Source: Streptomyces hygroscopicus
GTDB taxonomy: Bacteria > Actinomycetota > Actinomycetes > Streptomycetales > Streptomycetaceae
Assembly: GCF_026168105.1 (NCBI RefSeq)
Contig: NZ_LBMW01000020.1
Span: 62,001 to 126,000 of the forward strand
Length of the DNA stretch: 64,000 bases
Direction: 5' to 3'
Positions 8,824 to 19,960 of the stretch are shown piece after piece (position 1 is the first letter of the stretch; every line of letters begins with the position of its first letter). A program made the position numbers and the translations under genes. A model generated the notes under the pieces. That model was not told the DNA's origin. It made no database searches and saw only the letters and a list, made by a program, of their open reading frames with translations.

Positions 8824-10215
8824 TTACAGGGCGGGTCTCCCGGTCGTGAAGATCCACTTCTGGAACAGGTCGCCCAGCTTCCGTCCCGAGACCTTCTCTG
8901 CGAGCCGGATGAAGTCCTCGGTGCCGGCGTTGCCGTACCGGTGCAGCGCCGTCCAGGCGGGCAGGAGCCTGAAGAACGCGGTGTCGCCGATGCGCTCGCG
9001 GAGCGCCTGGAGCGTCATCGCGCCCCGCTCGTAGACCGCGGAGGCGAACATGGTGTCGCGCTGCGGGTCCGCCACCTTGATCTGCCAGAACGCGGTGTCG
9101 GACTGGCGGGCGCCGTACGCCGCCAGGAAGGAGTCGTGCGCCGAGCGGGTGCCCTTGTGCTCGGCCCACAGCCACTGGGCGTAGGTCGCGAAGCCCTCGT
9201 TGAGCCAGATGTCCTTCCATCGCTCGACCGAGACCGAGTCGCCGAACCACTGGTGGGCCAGCTCGTGCACGATCGTCGTCTCGTTGCGCACGGCCGAGTA
9301 CGCGGGCTTCGACTGGACCTCCAGGGAGAATCCGGCCTCGGGCATGTCGTCGACGATGGCACCGGTCTCCTCGAAGGGGTACGGGCCGAAGACCTTCGAC
9401 CAGTAGTCGGTGGCCTCTGCGGTGACGGCGTACACGTCGACGGTGTTGCTGTGCGCCAGAGCGGGGTCGATGGCGACGTAGATCGGGATCCCCGACGGGG
9501 TCCTCCCGGTCCGCACGTCGAACTTGCCGATGGTCGCCGTCGCCAGGTACGTGGCCATCGGCCTGGACTCCCGCCAGTGGGTGACCGTCCGGCCGCCCTT
9601 GTCGTACGTCGAGACCAGCCTGCCGTTGGAGACCGCGGTCAGGCCCTTGGGCGCCGTGATGCGGATGTCGTAGGTGGCCTTGTCGGAAGGGTGGTCGCTG
9701 GACGGGAACCAGGTGGAGGCGGCGTTGGGCTCGCAGGCGACGAAGACGCCGTCGGTGGTCTTCATCCACCCGTACTTGGAGCCGAACACAATGGGGCCGC
9801 TGAGCGGCTGGGGAACACCGCCGTAGGTGACGGTGACCGTGAAGTCCCTGCCCTTGCGGAGGACGCCACGCGGGGTGATGCGGATCTCATCACCCTCGCG
9901 CGTGAACGCGGCGCGTCTGCCGTTGACCTCGATCCTCGTGACCTCCAGCTTCTGCAGGTCGAGGTCGAAGGAGGTCAGGCTCTGGGTGGCGCGGGCCGTG
10001 ATCGTCGTACGGCCGTCGAGGCGGGCGGTGCCCGGGTCGTAGGAGACGTCCAGGGCGTAGTGACGGGCGTCGAAGCCGCCGTTGCCGAGCTGCGGGAAAT
10101 AGGGGTCGCCGATACCGGGGGCGCCGGGGGACGGGGCGGGGGAGGCGGCGATGACGAGGAAGGAGGCCGCGGCGGCGGTGAGGGCCCCTAAGCGTGCCGA
10201 ACGGGAGAGTGCCAT
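8824..10215 (-). CDS. secreted M1 family zinc aminopeptidase
   Basis: 463 residues. A signal peptide (MALSRSARLGALTAAAASFL, cleavage around the ASPAPSPG region) leads to the beta-barrel N-domain and a catalytic domain. Zinc ligands are in HELAHQWFG near residue 317, with the third ligand in NEGFATYAQW near residue 340. The usual exopeptidase site before the HExxH helix is less clear. The protein is shorter than full M1 aminopeptidases and lacks the long C-terminal helical domain; this short secreted form is common in Streptomyces. ATG 10215 has AAGGGA eight bases upstream. Confidence 0.92.
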   Translation of the reverse strand: MALSRSARLGALTAAAASFLVIAASPAPSPGAPGIGDPYFPQLGNGGFDARHYALDVSYDPGTARLDGRTTITARATQSLTSFDLDLQKLEVTRIEVNGRRAAFTREGDEIRITPRGVLRKGRDFTVTVTYGGVPQPLSGPIVFGSKYGWMKTTDGVFVACEPNAASTWFPSSDHPSDKATYDIRITAPKGLTAVSNGRLVSTYDKGGRTVTHWRESRPMATYLATATIGKFDVRTGRTPSGIPIYVAIDPALAHSNTVDVYAVTAEATDYWSKVFGPYPFEETGAIVDDMPEAGFSLEVQSKPAYSAVRNETTIVHELAHQWFGDSVSVERWKDIWLNEGFATYAQWLWAEHKGTRSAHDSFLAAYGARQSDTAFWQIKVADPQRDTMFASAVYERGAMTLQALRERIGDTAFFRLLPAWTALHRYGNAGTEDFIRLAEKVSGRKLGDLFQKWIFTTGRPAL

Positions 10216-10312
10216 GAGTCGTCCCTTCGAGCGTGCTGTCGATCAGACGGACACGCCAGACTCTGCGCTCTCCCGTTCGGTCATGCACATGACTTTGCCA
10301 ACTCGTCACGTG

Positions 10313-11785
10313 CTACTTCTCGGTTGACTCCTGACGGTCGGCTTCCGCGTCCTCGGAGGCACCGTCCTCCGAGGCACCGTCCTCGGAGGCACCCTCCTCG
10401 GCAGCCGCGGGCTTCTCGGCAGCGGGCTTCTCGGGGGTCGCGGGCTTCTCGGCGGCTGCCTCGGGCTCCTCGGAAGCATCCTCAGGCTCGTCGGCAGCGA
10501 CCGCAGGCTCCTCGGAGGCAGCAGGCCCCTCGGAGGCAGCAGGCCCCTCGGAGGCAGCAGCCTCGGCGGACTCCTCGGCCGCCTGCTTGGCGGAAGCCTC
10601 GGCCTCCACCTCCGCGGCCACCGCCGCCGACGTCTCCGCCGACTCCTCCAGAACGGCGTCCGGCACCAGCTCCGCCGCCTCCTTGGCGTCGGACAGCAGA
10701 ACCGTGTCCTGCGGGGCCTGGTCCTCGAAGTTCTCCGGGTGGTGACAGGCCACCCGCTGCCCGGGCTTCAGCTCGAGCAGCAGCGGCTCGGTCGTCCGGC
10801 AGATCTCCGTCGCCTTCCAGCACCGCGTGTGGAAGCGGCAGCCGCTCGGCGGCTCGATCGGCGAGGGGACGTCGCCCTTGAGCAGGATGCGCTCGCTCTT
10901 CGCCGACTTCCGCGAGGGGTCCGGGATCGGCACCGCCGACATCAGCGCCTTGGTGTACGGGTGCATCGGCGCCTTGTACAGCGAGTCGCGGTCGGCCAGC
11001 TCGACGATCTTGCCCAGGTACATCACCGCGATCCGGTCCGAGACGTGCCGGACGACCGACAGGTCGTGCGCGATGATCACGTACGTGAGGCCGAGCTCCT
11101 CCTGGAGGTCGTCGAGCAGGTTGACGACCTGCGCCTGGATCGACACGTCGAGCGCGGAGACCGGCTCGTCGGCCACGACCAGCTTCGGGTTGAGCGCGAG
11201 CGCGCGGGCGATGCCGATGCGCTGGCGCTGGCCGCCGGAGAACTCGTGCGGATAGCGGTTGTAGTGCTCGGGGTTGAGACCCACGACCGACAGCAGCCGC
11301 TGCACTTCCTTCTTGACGCCGCCCTCGGGCGTGACGCCCTGGAGCCGGAAGGGAGCGCCCACGATGGTGCCGATGGTGTGGCGCGGGTTGAGCGACGAGT
11401 ACGGGTCCTGGAAGATCATCTGCACATCGCGGCGCAGCGGGCGCATGCCGCCCACCCCGAGGTGCGTGATGTCCTTGCCCTCGAACTCGATCGTGCCGCC
11501 GGTCGGCTCGAGAAGACGGGTGATGAGCCGGCCCATCGTCGACTTGCCGCAGCCCGACTCGCCCACCACACCGAGGGTCTCACCGGCCCGGACCTCGAAG
11601 TCGAGGCCGTCGACCGCGTGCACCGCGCCCACCTGCCGCTGGAACAGGCCCTTGCGGATGGGGAAGTGCTTCTGGAGCCCGGTCACCTTCAGCAGGGTCT
11701 CGCCGGGTGCGGCGTCCTTGGTGAGAGTGGCACCGTCGCTCTGCGCAGGAATCTTCACTGCCGCGTCTTTGGGGTTCTCGCTCAC
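10313..11785 (-). CDS. oligopeptide ABC transporter ATP-binding protein (OppF-like) with acidic tail
   Basis: 490 residues. Residues 25-345 are a complete peptide-importer ATPase: Walker [11 protein letters not shown]-loop [10 protein letters not shown], signature [15 protein letters not shown], Walker [13 protein letters not shown], and the C-terminal OPP domain with a cysteine-bearing [16 protein letters not shown]. After about residue 370 it carries a 120-residue Ala/Glu/Pro tail with EP and GASED repeats, unlike the usual family end. The GTG start overlaps the stop of the upstream ATPase gene by 4 bp (GTGA). Last gene of the five-gene importer operon. Confidence 0.93.
   Translation of the reverse strand: MSENPKDAAVKIPAQSDGATLTKDAAPGETLLKVTGLQKHFPIRKGLFQRQVGAVHAVDGLDFEVRAGETLGVVGESGCGKSTMGRLITRLLEPTGGTIEFEGKDITHLGVGGMRPLRRDVQMIFQDPYSSLNPRHTIGTIVGAPFRLQGVTPEGGVKKEVQRLLSVVGLNPEHYNRYPHEFSGGQRQRIGIARALALNPKLVVADEPVSALDVSIQAQVVNLLDDLQEELGLTYVIIAHDLSVVRHVSDRIAVMYLGKIVELADRDSLYKAPMHPYTKALMSAVPIPDPSRKSAKSERILLKGDVPSPIEPPSGCRFHTRCWKATEICRTTEPLLLELKPGQRVACHHPENFEDQAPQDTVLLSDAKEAAELVPDAVLEESAETSAAVAAEVEAEASAKQAAEESAEAAASEGPAASEGPAASEEPAVAADEPEDASEEPEAAAEKPATPEKPAAEKPAAAEEGASEDGASEDGASEDAEADRQESTEK
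10351..10395. repeat. three 15-bp in-frame repeats coding GASED
   Basis: The unit CCTCGGAGGCACCGT is repeated three times with single changes at the 3' end of the OppF-like gene, coding GASED on the minus strand. An 18-bp repeat coding GPAASE-type units lies further up the same tail (about 10518-10560). Confidence 0.8.
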
Positions 11786-12875
11786 AGCTTCGGCGCAATC
11801 TCTTCGGTCCAGATACGCTCCCGCTGCTCCTGCGTCATGTGGCAGGCGGCCCAGTGCTTGCTGCCGACCTCGGTCAGCTCGGGACGGACCGTGCGGGTGA
11901 CGTTGTCCTTCGGGAGGTCCGCGTACGGGCAGCGCGGGTTGAAGGCACAGCCGGACGGGATGTTGATCAATGAGGGCGGCGAGCCCTTGACCGGGATGAG
12001 GCGCTCCTGCTGCTCGCGGTCGAGTCGCGGCATCGAGCCGAGCAGACCCCAGGTGTAGGGGTGGCGGGGCTCGTAGAACACCTTCTCGGCCGGGCCGCGC
12101 TCGACGCAGCGCCCGCCGTACATCACCAGGATGTCGTCGGCCAGCTCGGCGACGACGCCCAGGTCGTGGGTGATGATGATGACCGCCGAGCCGAACTCCT
12201 TCTGCAGATCCCGGATGAGGTCGAGGATCTGCGCCTGGACGGTCACGTCCAGTGCGGTCGTCGGCTCGTCCGCGATGAGCAGCTCGGGGTTGTTGACCAG
12301 CGACATCGCGATCATCGCGCGCTGGCGCATACCGCCTGAGAACTCGTGCGGGTAGTTGTCGACCCGCTTGTCCGGCTGCGGGATGCCCACTCGGTCGAGC
12401 ATCTCGATCGCCCGCTTGCGGGCGGTCTTCTTGTCGACGTCGTGGTGGATGCGGTACGCCTCCACGATCTGCTGGCCGATCGTGTAGTACGGGTGCAGCG
12501 CGGACAGCGGATCCTGGAAGATCATCGCCATCTCACGGCCCCGCAGCTTGCGCACATGCTCGGGGTCGGCGGACAGCAGCTCGGTGCCGTTCAGCCAGAT
12601 CTCGCCGGAAATCTGCGCCTTGCGCTTGCCGTACTGGCCGGCGGTGTGCAGACCCATGATGCCGAGCGAGGTCACCGACTTGCCGGAGCCCGACTCGCCC
12701 ACGATGCCGAGGGTCTTGCCCTTCTCCAGCGTGAAGCTGAGCCCGTCGACGGACTTGACCAGGCCGTCGTCGGTCGGGAAGTGCACCTTAAGATCGCGGA
12801 CTTCGAGGAAGGAGCTGGGGGCGGGCGAGTCGCTCACGGGCTCGCTCACGGCCGCTCCGATCTTGCTGGGTTCGG

Positions 12876-12879
<4 letters not shown>
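11782..12879 (-). CDS. oligopeptide ABC transporter ATP-binding protein (OppD-like)
   Basis: 365 residues. Motifs in order: [16 protein letters not shown], Walker [11 protein letters not shown]-loop [10 protein letters not shown], signature [15 protein letters not shown], Walker [14 protein letters not shown]-loop [10 protein letters not shown], and the OPP C-terminal domain with [12 protein letters not shown]. It pairs with the OppF-like ATPase to drive peptide uptake. The ATG at 12877-12879 overlaps the permease stop (ATGA), so the two are translationally coupled. Longer in-frame extensions upstream are inside the permease gene and are not real. Confidence 0.94.
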
Positions 12880-13874
<995 letters not shown>

Positions 13875-13892
13875 AGCTTACGGCCCGCCGCG

Positions 13893-13930
13893 GACCGCGG
13901 GCCCCGGAGGTCGTCCGGGGGCCCGCGGTC
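13893..13930 (-). terminator. strong hairpin between binding protein and permease genes
   Basis: GACCGCGGGCCCCGGA pairs with TCCGGGGGCCCGCGGTC across a 5-base loop, with no U-run. In importer operons, hairpins placed after the binding-protein gene often stabilise its mRNA or reduce downstream expression. That role is inferred. Confidence 0.6.
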
Positions 13931-13983
13931 ACGCCGCGCCGGCCTTCACCTGCCTTTCGTGCCGTACGGCGGGTGTGCCGGGT

Positions 13984-15771
13984 TTACTTCGTGGACTTCA
14001 GACCGAGGTTGACGAAGTCGTACATGCCGCTGTACGCGTCCGACGTGTAGACGTTCGACAGTCGGTCCGAGCGCCAGTTGATGAACCGCTCGAAGACGAA
14101 GGGCAGGTAGTAGCCGCCCTCCATGACCTTGTGGTTGATCTGCGTGGCGATCTCGGTCTTCTTCGAGTCGTCGAGCGAGTTGACGTACTGGTCGAACAGG
14201 CCGTCGATGGCCGTGTCCTTGATCATGGCGTAGTTGTTGTTGCCGCTCGGCAGGATGTACTTGCTGTCCCACAGCGGCAGACCGAAGCCCTGGACCGACG
14301 GGAAGTCGGGGCCCCAGCCCATGATGATGATGCCGTAGCCCTTCTTCTGCACGTTGGCGGGGCTACCGATGATGCCGGTGGTCTGCGAACCGTCGAACTG
14401 GTCGATCTGGGCGTTGACGCCGATCTTCTTCAGCGACGCCTGGAGCGACTCGGCCGTGGCGACCTCGACCGGCTTGTTGTTGCGGACGGCGATGGTGGTG
14501 CTGAAGCCGTTCGGCTGACCGCAGGCCTTCAGTTCCTCCTTGGCCTTCGCCACGTTGCCGTTCTTGTTGGCGCCGGCGAGCCCGAACGGGTCGTACTTCT
14601 GGCCCTCGCCACCCGCCACGGACGGAGGCAGCATGTTGGTGCCGATGTCACCGCCGGCGACCGGGCCGCCGCGCGCCGTCTGCAGCGACACGTGGTCCGC
14701 GCCGTAGATCACGGCGTTGCGGCAGTGGATGTTGTCGAACGGCTTCACGGTCTGCGGGAAGACCGCGTAGCGGATGTAGCCGGAGACCGGGTTGTCCAGG
14801 TTGCCCTTGTGCTCCTTCAGGGCGGTGGTGCGGCCCTGCGGGGACATGCCGGTCTGGTTCAGGTCCAGGTCGTAGTCGCCGGCGATCAGGCGCTGGTCCA
14901 GGTCGTTCGCGTTCGAGAAGAACTTGATCGAGATCTGGTCCGGGTAGGCCTTGCGGATCGGGTCCGAGGCCTGCTTCCAGTTGGTGTTACGGACCAGGGT
15001 CAGGTCCTTGCCCGGGTTGTACGACTGGAACTTGTACGGGCCCGAGGAGAACGGGTGCAGACCGTACTTGGACTTGGTGTCCATGTCCTGGCGGACCGGG
15101 GAGGCCGAGACCAGCGACAGCATCTCCTCGAAGTCCGAGTTGGCCTTCGGCAGGTGGAAGACGACGGTCTTGTCGTCCGGCGTGTCGATCGCCTTCAGGC
15201 CCAGGTGGTCCGCGCTGGTGTCCTTGTAGGGGCCCTGGTACTTGCCGTCCGGGTCCAGGACGTCCTTCAGGTAGGTCGGGCCGCCGGACAGCACGTCCTG
15301 CGCCCAGACGCGCTCGATGCCGTACTTGACGTCCTTGGAGGTGATCGGCTTGCCGTCCTCCCAGCTGACCCCGTCACGCAGCGTGTACGTGTAGGTCTTG
15401 CCGCCGTCGCTGACCTTGGCGAGACCGGTGGCGAGGTCCGGGGTCAGCTGGGCGCCGGCCTTGCCCGGCTCCGTCTTGTCCGTGACGAGCTGGCGGCTGT
15501 AGTAGCGGGCGAAGTCCCACATGAAGCCGTAGTAGCCGCGCGTGGTGTCCCACGAGTCGGCGTCCTGGGCGGCGCCGAACTTCAGCGTGCCGCCCTTCTT
15601 GGCTGCGGATGCCTGGGCGACCTTGTTGTTGGCCGCGTCGAAGCCGGCCGCGCCGTTCTTCGAATCGCCACTGTTGCCGCCGCCGCACGCCGCCGTGGTC
15701 AGCAGCGCCGCGACCACGGCGGCAGCGGCCATGGCCTGCTTACGCCGCCCTGAGGTGCGTTGGGTAGTCAC
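13984..15771 (-). CDS. oligopeptide ABC transporter substrate-binding lipoprotein (OppA/SBP family 5)
   Basis: 595 residues. The lipoprotein signal has a basic start (GRRKQAMAAA), a hydrophobic core and a lipobox ending at the cysteine of LTTAACGGG. The mature protein shows SBP family 5 features: a core opening GGTLKFGAAQDADSWD, TYTYTLRDGVSWEDGKPITSKDVKYGIERV, and the late VMEGGYYLPFVFERFINWR. It captures peptides outside the membrane. GTG 15771 is chosen because GGAGGATCC lies just upstream. Probably the best expressed gene of the operon, given the hairpin that follows it. Confidence 0.93.
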   Translation of the reverse strand: MTTQRTSGRRKQAMAAAAVVAALLTTAACGGGNSGDSKNGAAGFDAANNKVAQASAAKKGGTLKFGAAQDADSWDTTRGYYGFMWDFARYYSRQLVTDKTEPGKAGAQLTPDLATGLAKVSDGGKTYTYTLRDGVSWEDGKPITSKDVKYGIERVWAQDVLSGGPTYLKDVLDPDGKYQGPYKDTSADHLGLKAIDTPDDKTVVFHLPKANSDFEEMLSLVSASPVRQDMDTKSKYGLHPFSSGPYKFQSYNPGKDLTLVRNTNWKQASDPIRKAYPDQISIKFFSNANDLDQRLIAGDYDLDLNQTGMSPQGRTTALKEHKGNLDNPVSGYIRYAVFPQTVKPFDNIHCRNAVIYGADHVSLQTARGGPVAGGDIGTNMLPPSVAGGEGQKYDPFGLAGANKNGNVAKAKEELKACGQPNGFSTTIAVRNNKPVEVATAESLQASLKKIGVNAQIDQFDGSQTTGIIGSPANVQKKGYGIIIMGWGPDFPSVQGFGLPLWDSKYILPSGNNNYAMIKDTAIDGLFDQYVNSLDDSKKTEIATQINHKVMEGGYYLPFVFERFINWRSDRLSNVYTSDAYSGMYDFVNLGLKSTK

Positions 15772-15839
15772 GTTCTCGGATCCTCCGGATAGATGAGAGA
15801 CCCCGTGTGGGTGCACGGGTCGCTGGGGGGTACGGCAGT

Positions 15840-16847
15840 TCAGCGGGAGCCCTTGGGATCCAGCGCATCGCGCACGCCGTCGCCGAAAAGGTTGAAGGCA
15901 AGGACGGTGATGAAGATCGCCACACCGGGGACCACCATGTACATGGGGTCCGAGTCGTAGTAGTCGATCGCGTTCGAGAGCATCTGCCCCCAGGAGGCGG
16001 TCGGCGGCTTGACGCCGACGCCGAGGAAGCTGAGCGCCGCCTCCGTGAGGATGTTGGTCGGGATCATCATCGTCGTGTACACGATGATGGGGGCCACGAG
16101 GTTGGGCAGCAGCTCCTTGAAGAGGATGTAAAGGCGCCCGGCACCGAGCGAGCGGGCGGCCTCGACGTACTCGCGTTCGCGCAGGGAGAGCGTCTGGCCG
16201 CGCACCACGCGGCCGATGTAGGGCCAGCCGAAGAAACCGATGACCAGGATCATCACGAAGACACGCACACCCGTGCCGGTCAGGCCGAGCATCTGGTTCG
16301 GCATGACCGACACCAGCGCGATGATGAAGAGCAGCTGCGGGAAGGCGAGCAGGCCGTCCATCACCCGGCTGATGACCGAGTCCACCCAGCCGCCGAAGAA
16401 GCCGGCCAGGATGCCCAGGACGGTACCGAGAACGACGGCGACCACCGCGGACAGGAAGCCGACGAGCAGCGAGATCTGGGCGCCGTAGACGATACGGGCG
16501 AAGATGTCGCGGCCGCTGACCGGTTCCACGCCGAAGAGGTGGCTGCCACTCAGTCCGCCCAGGGAACCCTTGGGGGTGCCGAAGAGCGGGTCGATCAGGT
16601 CCTCGTGGTGGAGCTCCGGGTCCTGGCCGACCGCGTGCGCGATCACGGGCGCGAGGATCGCGACCGCGATGAGCAACAGCACAATGATGCCGCCCGACAG
16701 GGCGAGCTTGTCCCGCTTGAGGCGCTCCCAGGCGATCCGCCCCAGGGAACGTCCCTGTACGGCCTTGGCATCGGCGCTGGCTACCGCCGCTTCATCGGCC
16801 GCGCTCGGGGCCGCTTCCGCGGTCGGCTCGTGCAATGGTGCCGTCAT
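15840..16847 (-). CDS. oligopeptide ABC transporter permease (OppC-like), first gene of the operon
   Basis: 335 residues. A polar Ala/Glu-rich N-terminus leads into the OppC N-domain (RIAWERLKRDKLALSGGIIVLL). Five more helices follow, with the EAA loop at EYVEAARSLGAGRLYILFKELLPN and the typical end AFNLFGDGVRDALDPKGSR. The ATG at 16847 is preferred; a longer in-frame stretch upstream reads as non-coding. It is unusual but common in Streptomyces that the C permease precedes the binding protein. Confidence 0.93.
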   Translation of the reverse strand: MTAPLHEPTAEAAPSAADEAAVASADAKAVQGRSLGRIAWERLKRDKLALSGGIIVLLLIAVAILAPVIAHAVGQDPELHHEDLIDPLFGTPKGSLGGLSGSHLFGVEPVSGRDIFARIVYGAQISLLVGFLSAVVAVVLGTVLGILAGFFGGWVDSVISRVMDGLLAFPQLLFIIALVSVMPNQMLGLTGTGVRVFVMILVIGFFGWPYIGRVVRGQTLSLREREYVEAARSLGAGRLYILFKELLPNLVAPIIVYTTMMIPTNILTEAALSFLGVGVKPPTASWGQMLSNAIDYYDSDPMYMVVPGVAIFITVLAFNLFGDGVRDALDPKGSR

Positions 16848-17041
16848 CTGGCAGGGACCCCTCTCAACCGGCGGTGACCGGCGCGCACTTGCCGCTGTGG
16901 CGGCATGATCAGTCCGTCGTACACAGGGGCGAAGGCCCCTTGGAGCGGGAGTCTTCAACGCTTTGGCGATCTGTTGCCAGACTTGACGGGGAATGGATGC
17001 GTAAACGTGATCCGGGCAGGAGGGTTCCGTTATCCGGACAG

Positions 17042-17069
17042 TGGGTAGCGGGGGTCGGACGGGTGTCAA
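17042..17069 (-). promoter_or_regulatory. possible promoter of the oligopeptide importer operon
   Basis: The minus strand carries TTGACA (17064-17069), a 16-base spacer and TACCCA (17042-17047) in the 328-bp gap upstream of the OppC-like gene. The -35 is perfect, the -10 weak. The implied 5' leader is about 190 bases. I see nothing else firm in this gap. Confidence 0.3.
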
Positions 17070-17175
17070 TTAGGACACAACCGGCAATATGTGGGTAATT
17101 CACCCCAGATCTACGCGCGCAGAGGGCTTTCCGGTGCCCGGACCGGCGGCCCCGCCAGGAGCGTCGGCCCGGGTT

Positions 17176-17976
17176 TCAGTAGCCGCCGCGGGCCGGCGGA
17201 TAACCGTAGCCGCCCGCAGCGGGAGCCTGCACCGGGGCCGCCTGGGCCTCACGGTCGTAGAAGGGCCGGGCGCCGGCGCGCAGCCACATCACCACCGGGT
17301 CGTACTCGTCGGACATCGCGACGGTCGACACCGGCAGTCCCTCGGGCACGGCCACGATGGACTGCTGCATCATCGCGCGCACCGAGTCCACGGCGGGCGG
17401 CGAGGTGTCGTACACGTCCAGGCCGATCGCCAGATAGGGCGCGCCGAGGGCGGGCTGCACCCAGGCACGGCGCAGGGAGCGCACGGCAGGCGTGCGGTGC
17501 GCGTTCTGGGCGAGGAGGGCGTAGAACTGCGGGATCTGGATGGCCGGTTCGGACAGCATCAGCGGTCCCGCGGGCTGGCGCTCCAGACCGGTGGCGATAC
17601 GGCGCAGGTCCAGCCAGGGGATCCCGACGCCACCGCCCGGCGCATGCGGGTTCAGCCACAGGCCGTGGTGATCCGGGTAGAGGGTGCGGGCCACGTCGAG
17701 GCCGTCGACCACCTCGTACGACCGGTTCCAGCCGCTGACCGAGAGTTCCTGGGCGGAGGTGACGCAGGGCGCGTAGCCGTAGCCGTCCACTTCCATGGTG
17801 CCGTACTGGGCGTCGGGCGAGCCGGCCTGGCCGTGCCAGAGCAGCATCCAGACCTGGCCGGACGACGGGGTCGCGAGCGCGCGGAGGAGCGCCTCGTAGG
17901 CGTCGTAACGCCCGGGTGTCACCTGGCGCAGCATGTGCTCGACCTGCCCGGCCGCGGCCGTGCCCGACGCGCTCAC
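17176..17976 (-). CDS. SseB-like protein (enhanced serine sensitivity family), copy 1
   Basis: 266 residues. The middle resembles SseB N- and C-domains: YDAYEALLRALATPSSGQVWMLLWHGQ, DVARTLYPDHHGLWLNPHAP, then AVRSLRRAWVQPALGAPYLAIGLDV. A Gly/Tyr-rich tail (GGYGYPPARGGY) ends it. GTG 17976 has AGAGG just upstream. A second family member starts 276 bp upstream on the same strand. The family is named for a serine-sensitivity phenotype; its biochemical role is not known. The neighbouring glycine/serine operon makes a metabolic link plausible. Confidence 0.78.
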   Translation of the reverse strand: MSASGTAAAGQVEHMLRQVTPGRYDAYEALLRALATPSSGQVWMLLWHGQAGSPDAQYGTMEVDGYGYAPCVTSAQELSVSGWNRSYEVVDGLDVARTLYPDHHGLWLNPHAPGGGVGIPWLDLRRIATGLERQPAGPLMLSEPAIQIPQFYALLAQNAHRTPAVRSLRRAWVQPALGAPYLAIGLDVYDTSPPAVDSVRAMMQQSIVAVPEGLPVSTVAMSDEYDPVVMWLRAGARPFYDREAQAAPVQAPAAGGYGYPPARGGY

Positions 17977-18251
17977 CCTCTACCGCCCCTTCACGACAGA
18001 CCTGACAACCCCGACGGATGTCTCCGGTGCGTTGCGGGCGGATTCCAGCCGCACCACCCCGACCGAGCCATTCTCCCCTGTCCGGGGACCCCCGTGGCAC
18101 TTGGCGGCGCCGCCGCGGGCCGGCCCCCCACGGCCGGAAGCGGGCTCGCTCCGCTCCGGCCATGAAACCAGGTTAAGGCGCCATCCTGACAGCAACTTGA
18201 CGCGCGTCACCCCGCATCCCCCGGGGACGGCGCACCCCGCCTCCGGCCGGT

Positions 18252-19043
18252 TCAGTAACCCTGCTGGTAGAAGGGCCGTACCCGCTCCCGCAGCCAGTCC
18301 CCCACCGGGTCCTGGGCCACGTCCATGAAGACCATGTTGACGGGGGTGTTCACCGGCACCTTGCCGAGCGCCCGGCCGAGCGCGTCCAGCGGGAGCGTGC
18401 GCGCGTCCGCCTCCCAGGAGGAGAGCTCGACGCCGATGAACATCACCGGGTCGGCGGTCTCGATCGCGGCCAGGCAGCGGCGAGCCGTGAGCACCACGCC
18501 GGTCGCCGCGAACTCGGCCGACGCGGCGGCGAGGAAGTCCACCGGGTCGTCCTGCCAGTCGGGCTCGAAGAGGCGGACACGACCGCCGCTCGCCGGCCCG
18601 TCCAGCGGGGTGCGCCCCACGCGGCACAGCTCGGCCACCGCCTCCGGCGGCAGCGGAACCCCGACCACACCGTCCGGGTTGACCGCGACGCCGACCTGCG
18701 GGGGCAGCCCCCGGGCGAACTCCACGGCGGGCGCGATCGTGTACGACATGTGGTTGCCGACGACCTGGCGGAACTGCTCCTCCGAGCTGAACACCGGGAC
18801 GTACGCCTGGCCCGCGATCTGAAGCGTGGGCAGGTCGAGGGGACCGCCGTGCGGGCCGCCGCCGCCCGGCAACGGCACCCAGAGGAAGCTGCGGCCGAGG
18901 ACCTCGATGATGCGGGCAGCGGCCGAGGGGACGCCGAGAGAGGCGGACAGCACCTCCTCCAGCTCGTTGCCCGGCCATCCGCCGTGCGGATGGGGGTGTG
19001 CCTGTGCGGGGAAGTCCGCGGGAAGGTCCGCCGGGAAGTCCAT
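18252..19043 (-). CDS. SseB-like protein, copy 2
   Basis: 263 residues, related in layout to copy 1. It has NELEEVLSASLGVPSAAARI, an SseB-like strand pattern (SFLWVPLPGGGG, PTLQIAGQAYVPVFSSEEQF) and a C-terminal domain with FIGVELSSWEADART and VNTPVNMVFMDVAQDPVGDWL. It ends like copy 1 with the RVRPFYQQGY motif (copy 1: ARPFYDRE), so the two are probably an old duplication. Start ATG 19043. No membrane segment or signal. Function unknown. Confidence 0.78.
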   Translation of the reverse strand: MDFPADLPADFPAQAHPHPHGGWPGNELEEVLSASLGVPSAAARIIEVLGRSFLWVPLPGGGGPHGGPLDLPTLQIAGQAYVPVFSSEEQFRQVVGNHMSYTIAPAVEFARGLPPQVGVAVNPDGVVGVPLPPEAVAELCRVGRTPLDGPASGGRVRLFEPDWQDDPVDFLAAASAEFAATGVVLTARRCLAAIETADPVMFIGVELSSWEADARTLPLDALGRALGKVPVNTPVNMVFMDVAQDPVGDWLRERVRPFYQQGY

Positions 19044-19110
19044 CTGCCTACCGTCTGCTCGGAACCACTGCTGTGGCTGAAAAGGCTAACGGGTGTGCCC
19101 GCACGGTCAC

Positions 19111-19785
19111 TCAGCCCTCGAAGTCGATCCTGCGCAGCACGTCCGCCGCGTCCCGGTCGAGCAGCACCGCCGATCCGCAGCCCTGGGGCAGCGAGCCCCG
19201 CTCGACGCAGCGCAGCAGGCCCCGGGTGGTCCGGCGGTGCCTCAGGAACGCGTAGCGCGAGACGCCGCGGCCGCGCTCCCGCTGGCCTGCCATGGCCGTG
19301 TCCGGGGTGACGTCGAGCAGGAGCAGATGGAGCGTGCCGCCGCGGCGGCGGGCCTCCCGCGCCAGCCAGCCCCGCACCCAGCTCTGCGCACCGCAGTCGT
19401 GCACGACGACTCCGGTGCCGGCGCGCAGGGCGCGGCGCAGGCCCGCGTAGTGGGCGAGGCGGACGAGAGGACGGTAGACCGCATACGGAAGGAAGCGGGC
19501 CAGGCGCGTGTCCCAGCGGTCTCGGGCGTCCTGGGAGTCGACCCGGACGCCCCGCACGGCGCGCCGCATGAGCGTGGACTTGCCGCTGCCGGGCAGACCG
19601 GTGATCACGACGAGGTCGCCCCCGCCGAAGGTGAGTCCGTACGGACTGTGCCCTCCGCGATCGCGCAGATCGCGCACCACGGCGGGCCGCAGCGCTCCGG
19701 GGACCTCCCGTGCCGCCGCTCCCTCCGTCTTGGGCACCGTGATGCCCGTGGTCGTGGCGTACGCCGTCGTCCTGTTCACCGTCAT
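19111..19785 (-). CDS. P-loop AAA/kinase-like ATP-binding protein
   Basis: 224 residues. A Walker A motif GLPGSGKST follows the strand GGDLVVITG near residue 62. Later comes VDSQDARDRWDTRL, then VVVHDCGAQSWVRGWLAREARRRGG, and LLLLDVTPDTAMAGQRERGRGVSRYAF, a lid-like Arg-rich segment. The fold resembles small kinases of the AAA_33/Zeta class. ATG 19785 has GGGGAGGG directly upstream. Substrate unknown; it lies between the SseB pair and the glycine riboswitch. Confidence 0.8.
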   Translation of the reverse strand: MTVNRTTAYATTTGITVPKTEGAAAREVPGALRPAVVRDLRDRGGHSPYGLTFGGGDLVVITGLPGSGKSTLMRRAVRGVRVDSQDARDRWDTRLARFLPYAVYRPLVRLAHYAGLRRALRAGTGVVVHDCGAQSWVRGWLAREARRRGGTLHLLLLDVTPDTAMAGQRERGRGVSRYAFLRHRRTTRGLLRCVERGSLPQGCGSAVLLDRDAADVLRRIDFEG

Positions 19786-19960
19786 CGCCCTCCCCTTGGT
19801 TCCGGAAGTCCCTCCCCACCGACCGTAAAGAGAAGGTAATGAATCCGTCTCTCGATTTCGTTCGGGTACCGCCACAGCACGGTTACGGATGCGGCCTGCC
19901 ACGATCGGGCGATGCGTGCAATGATGTGCGCGCCAACTGCATACCGGCCGCTTGAATCCG

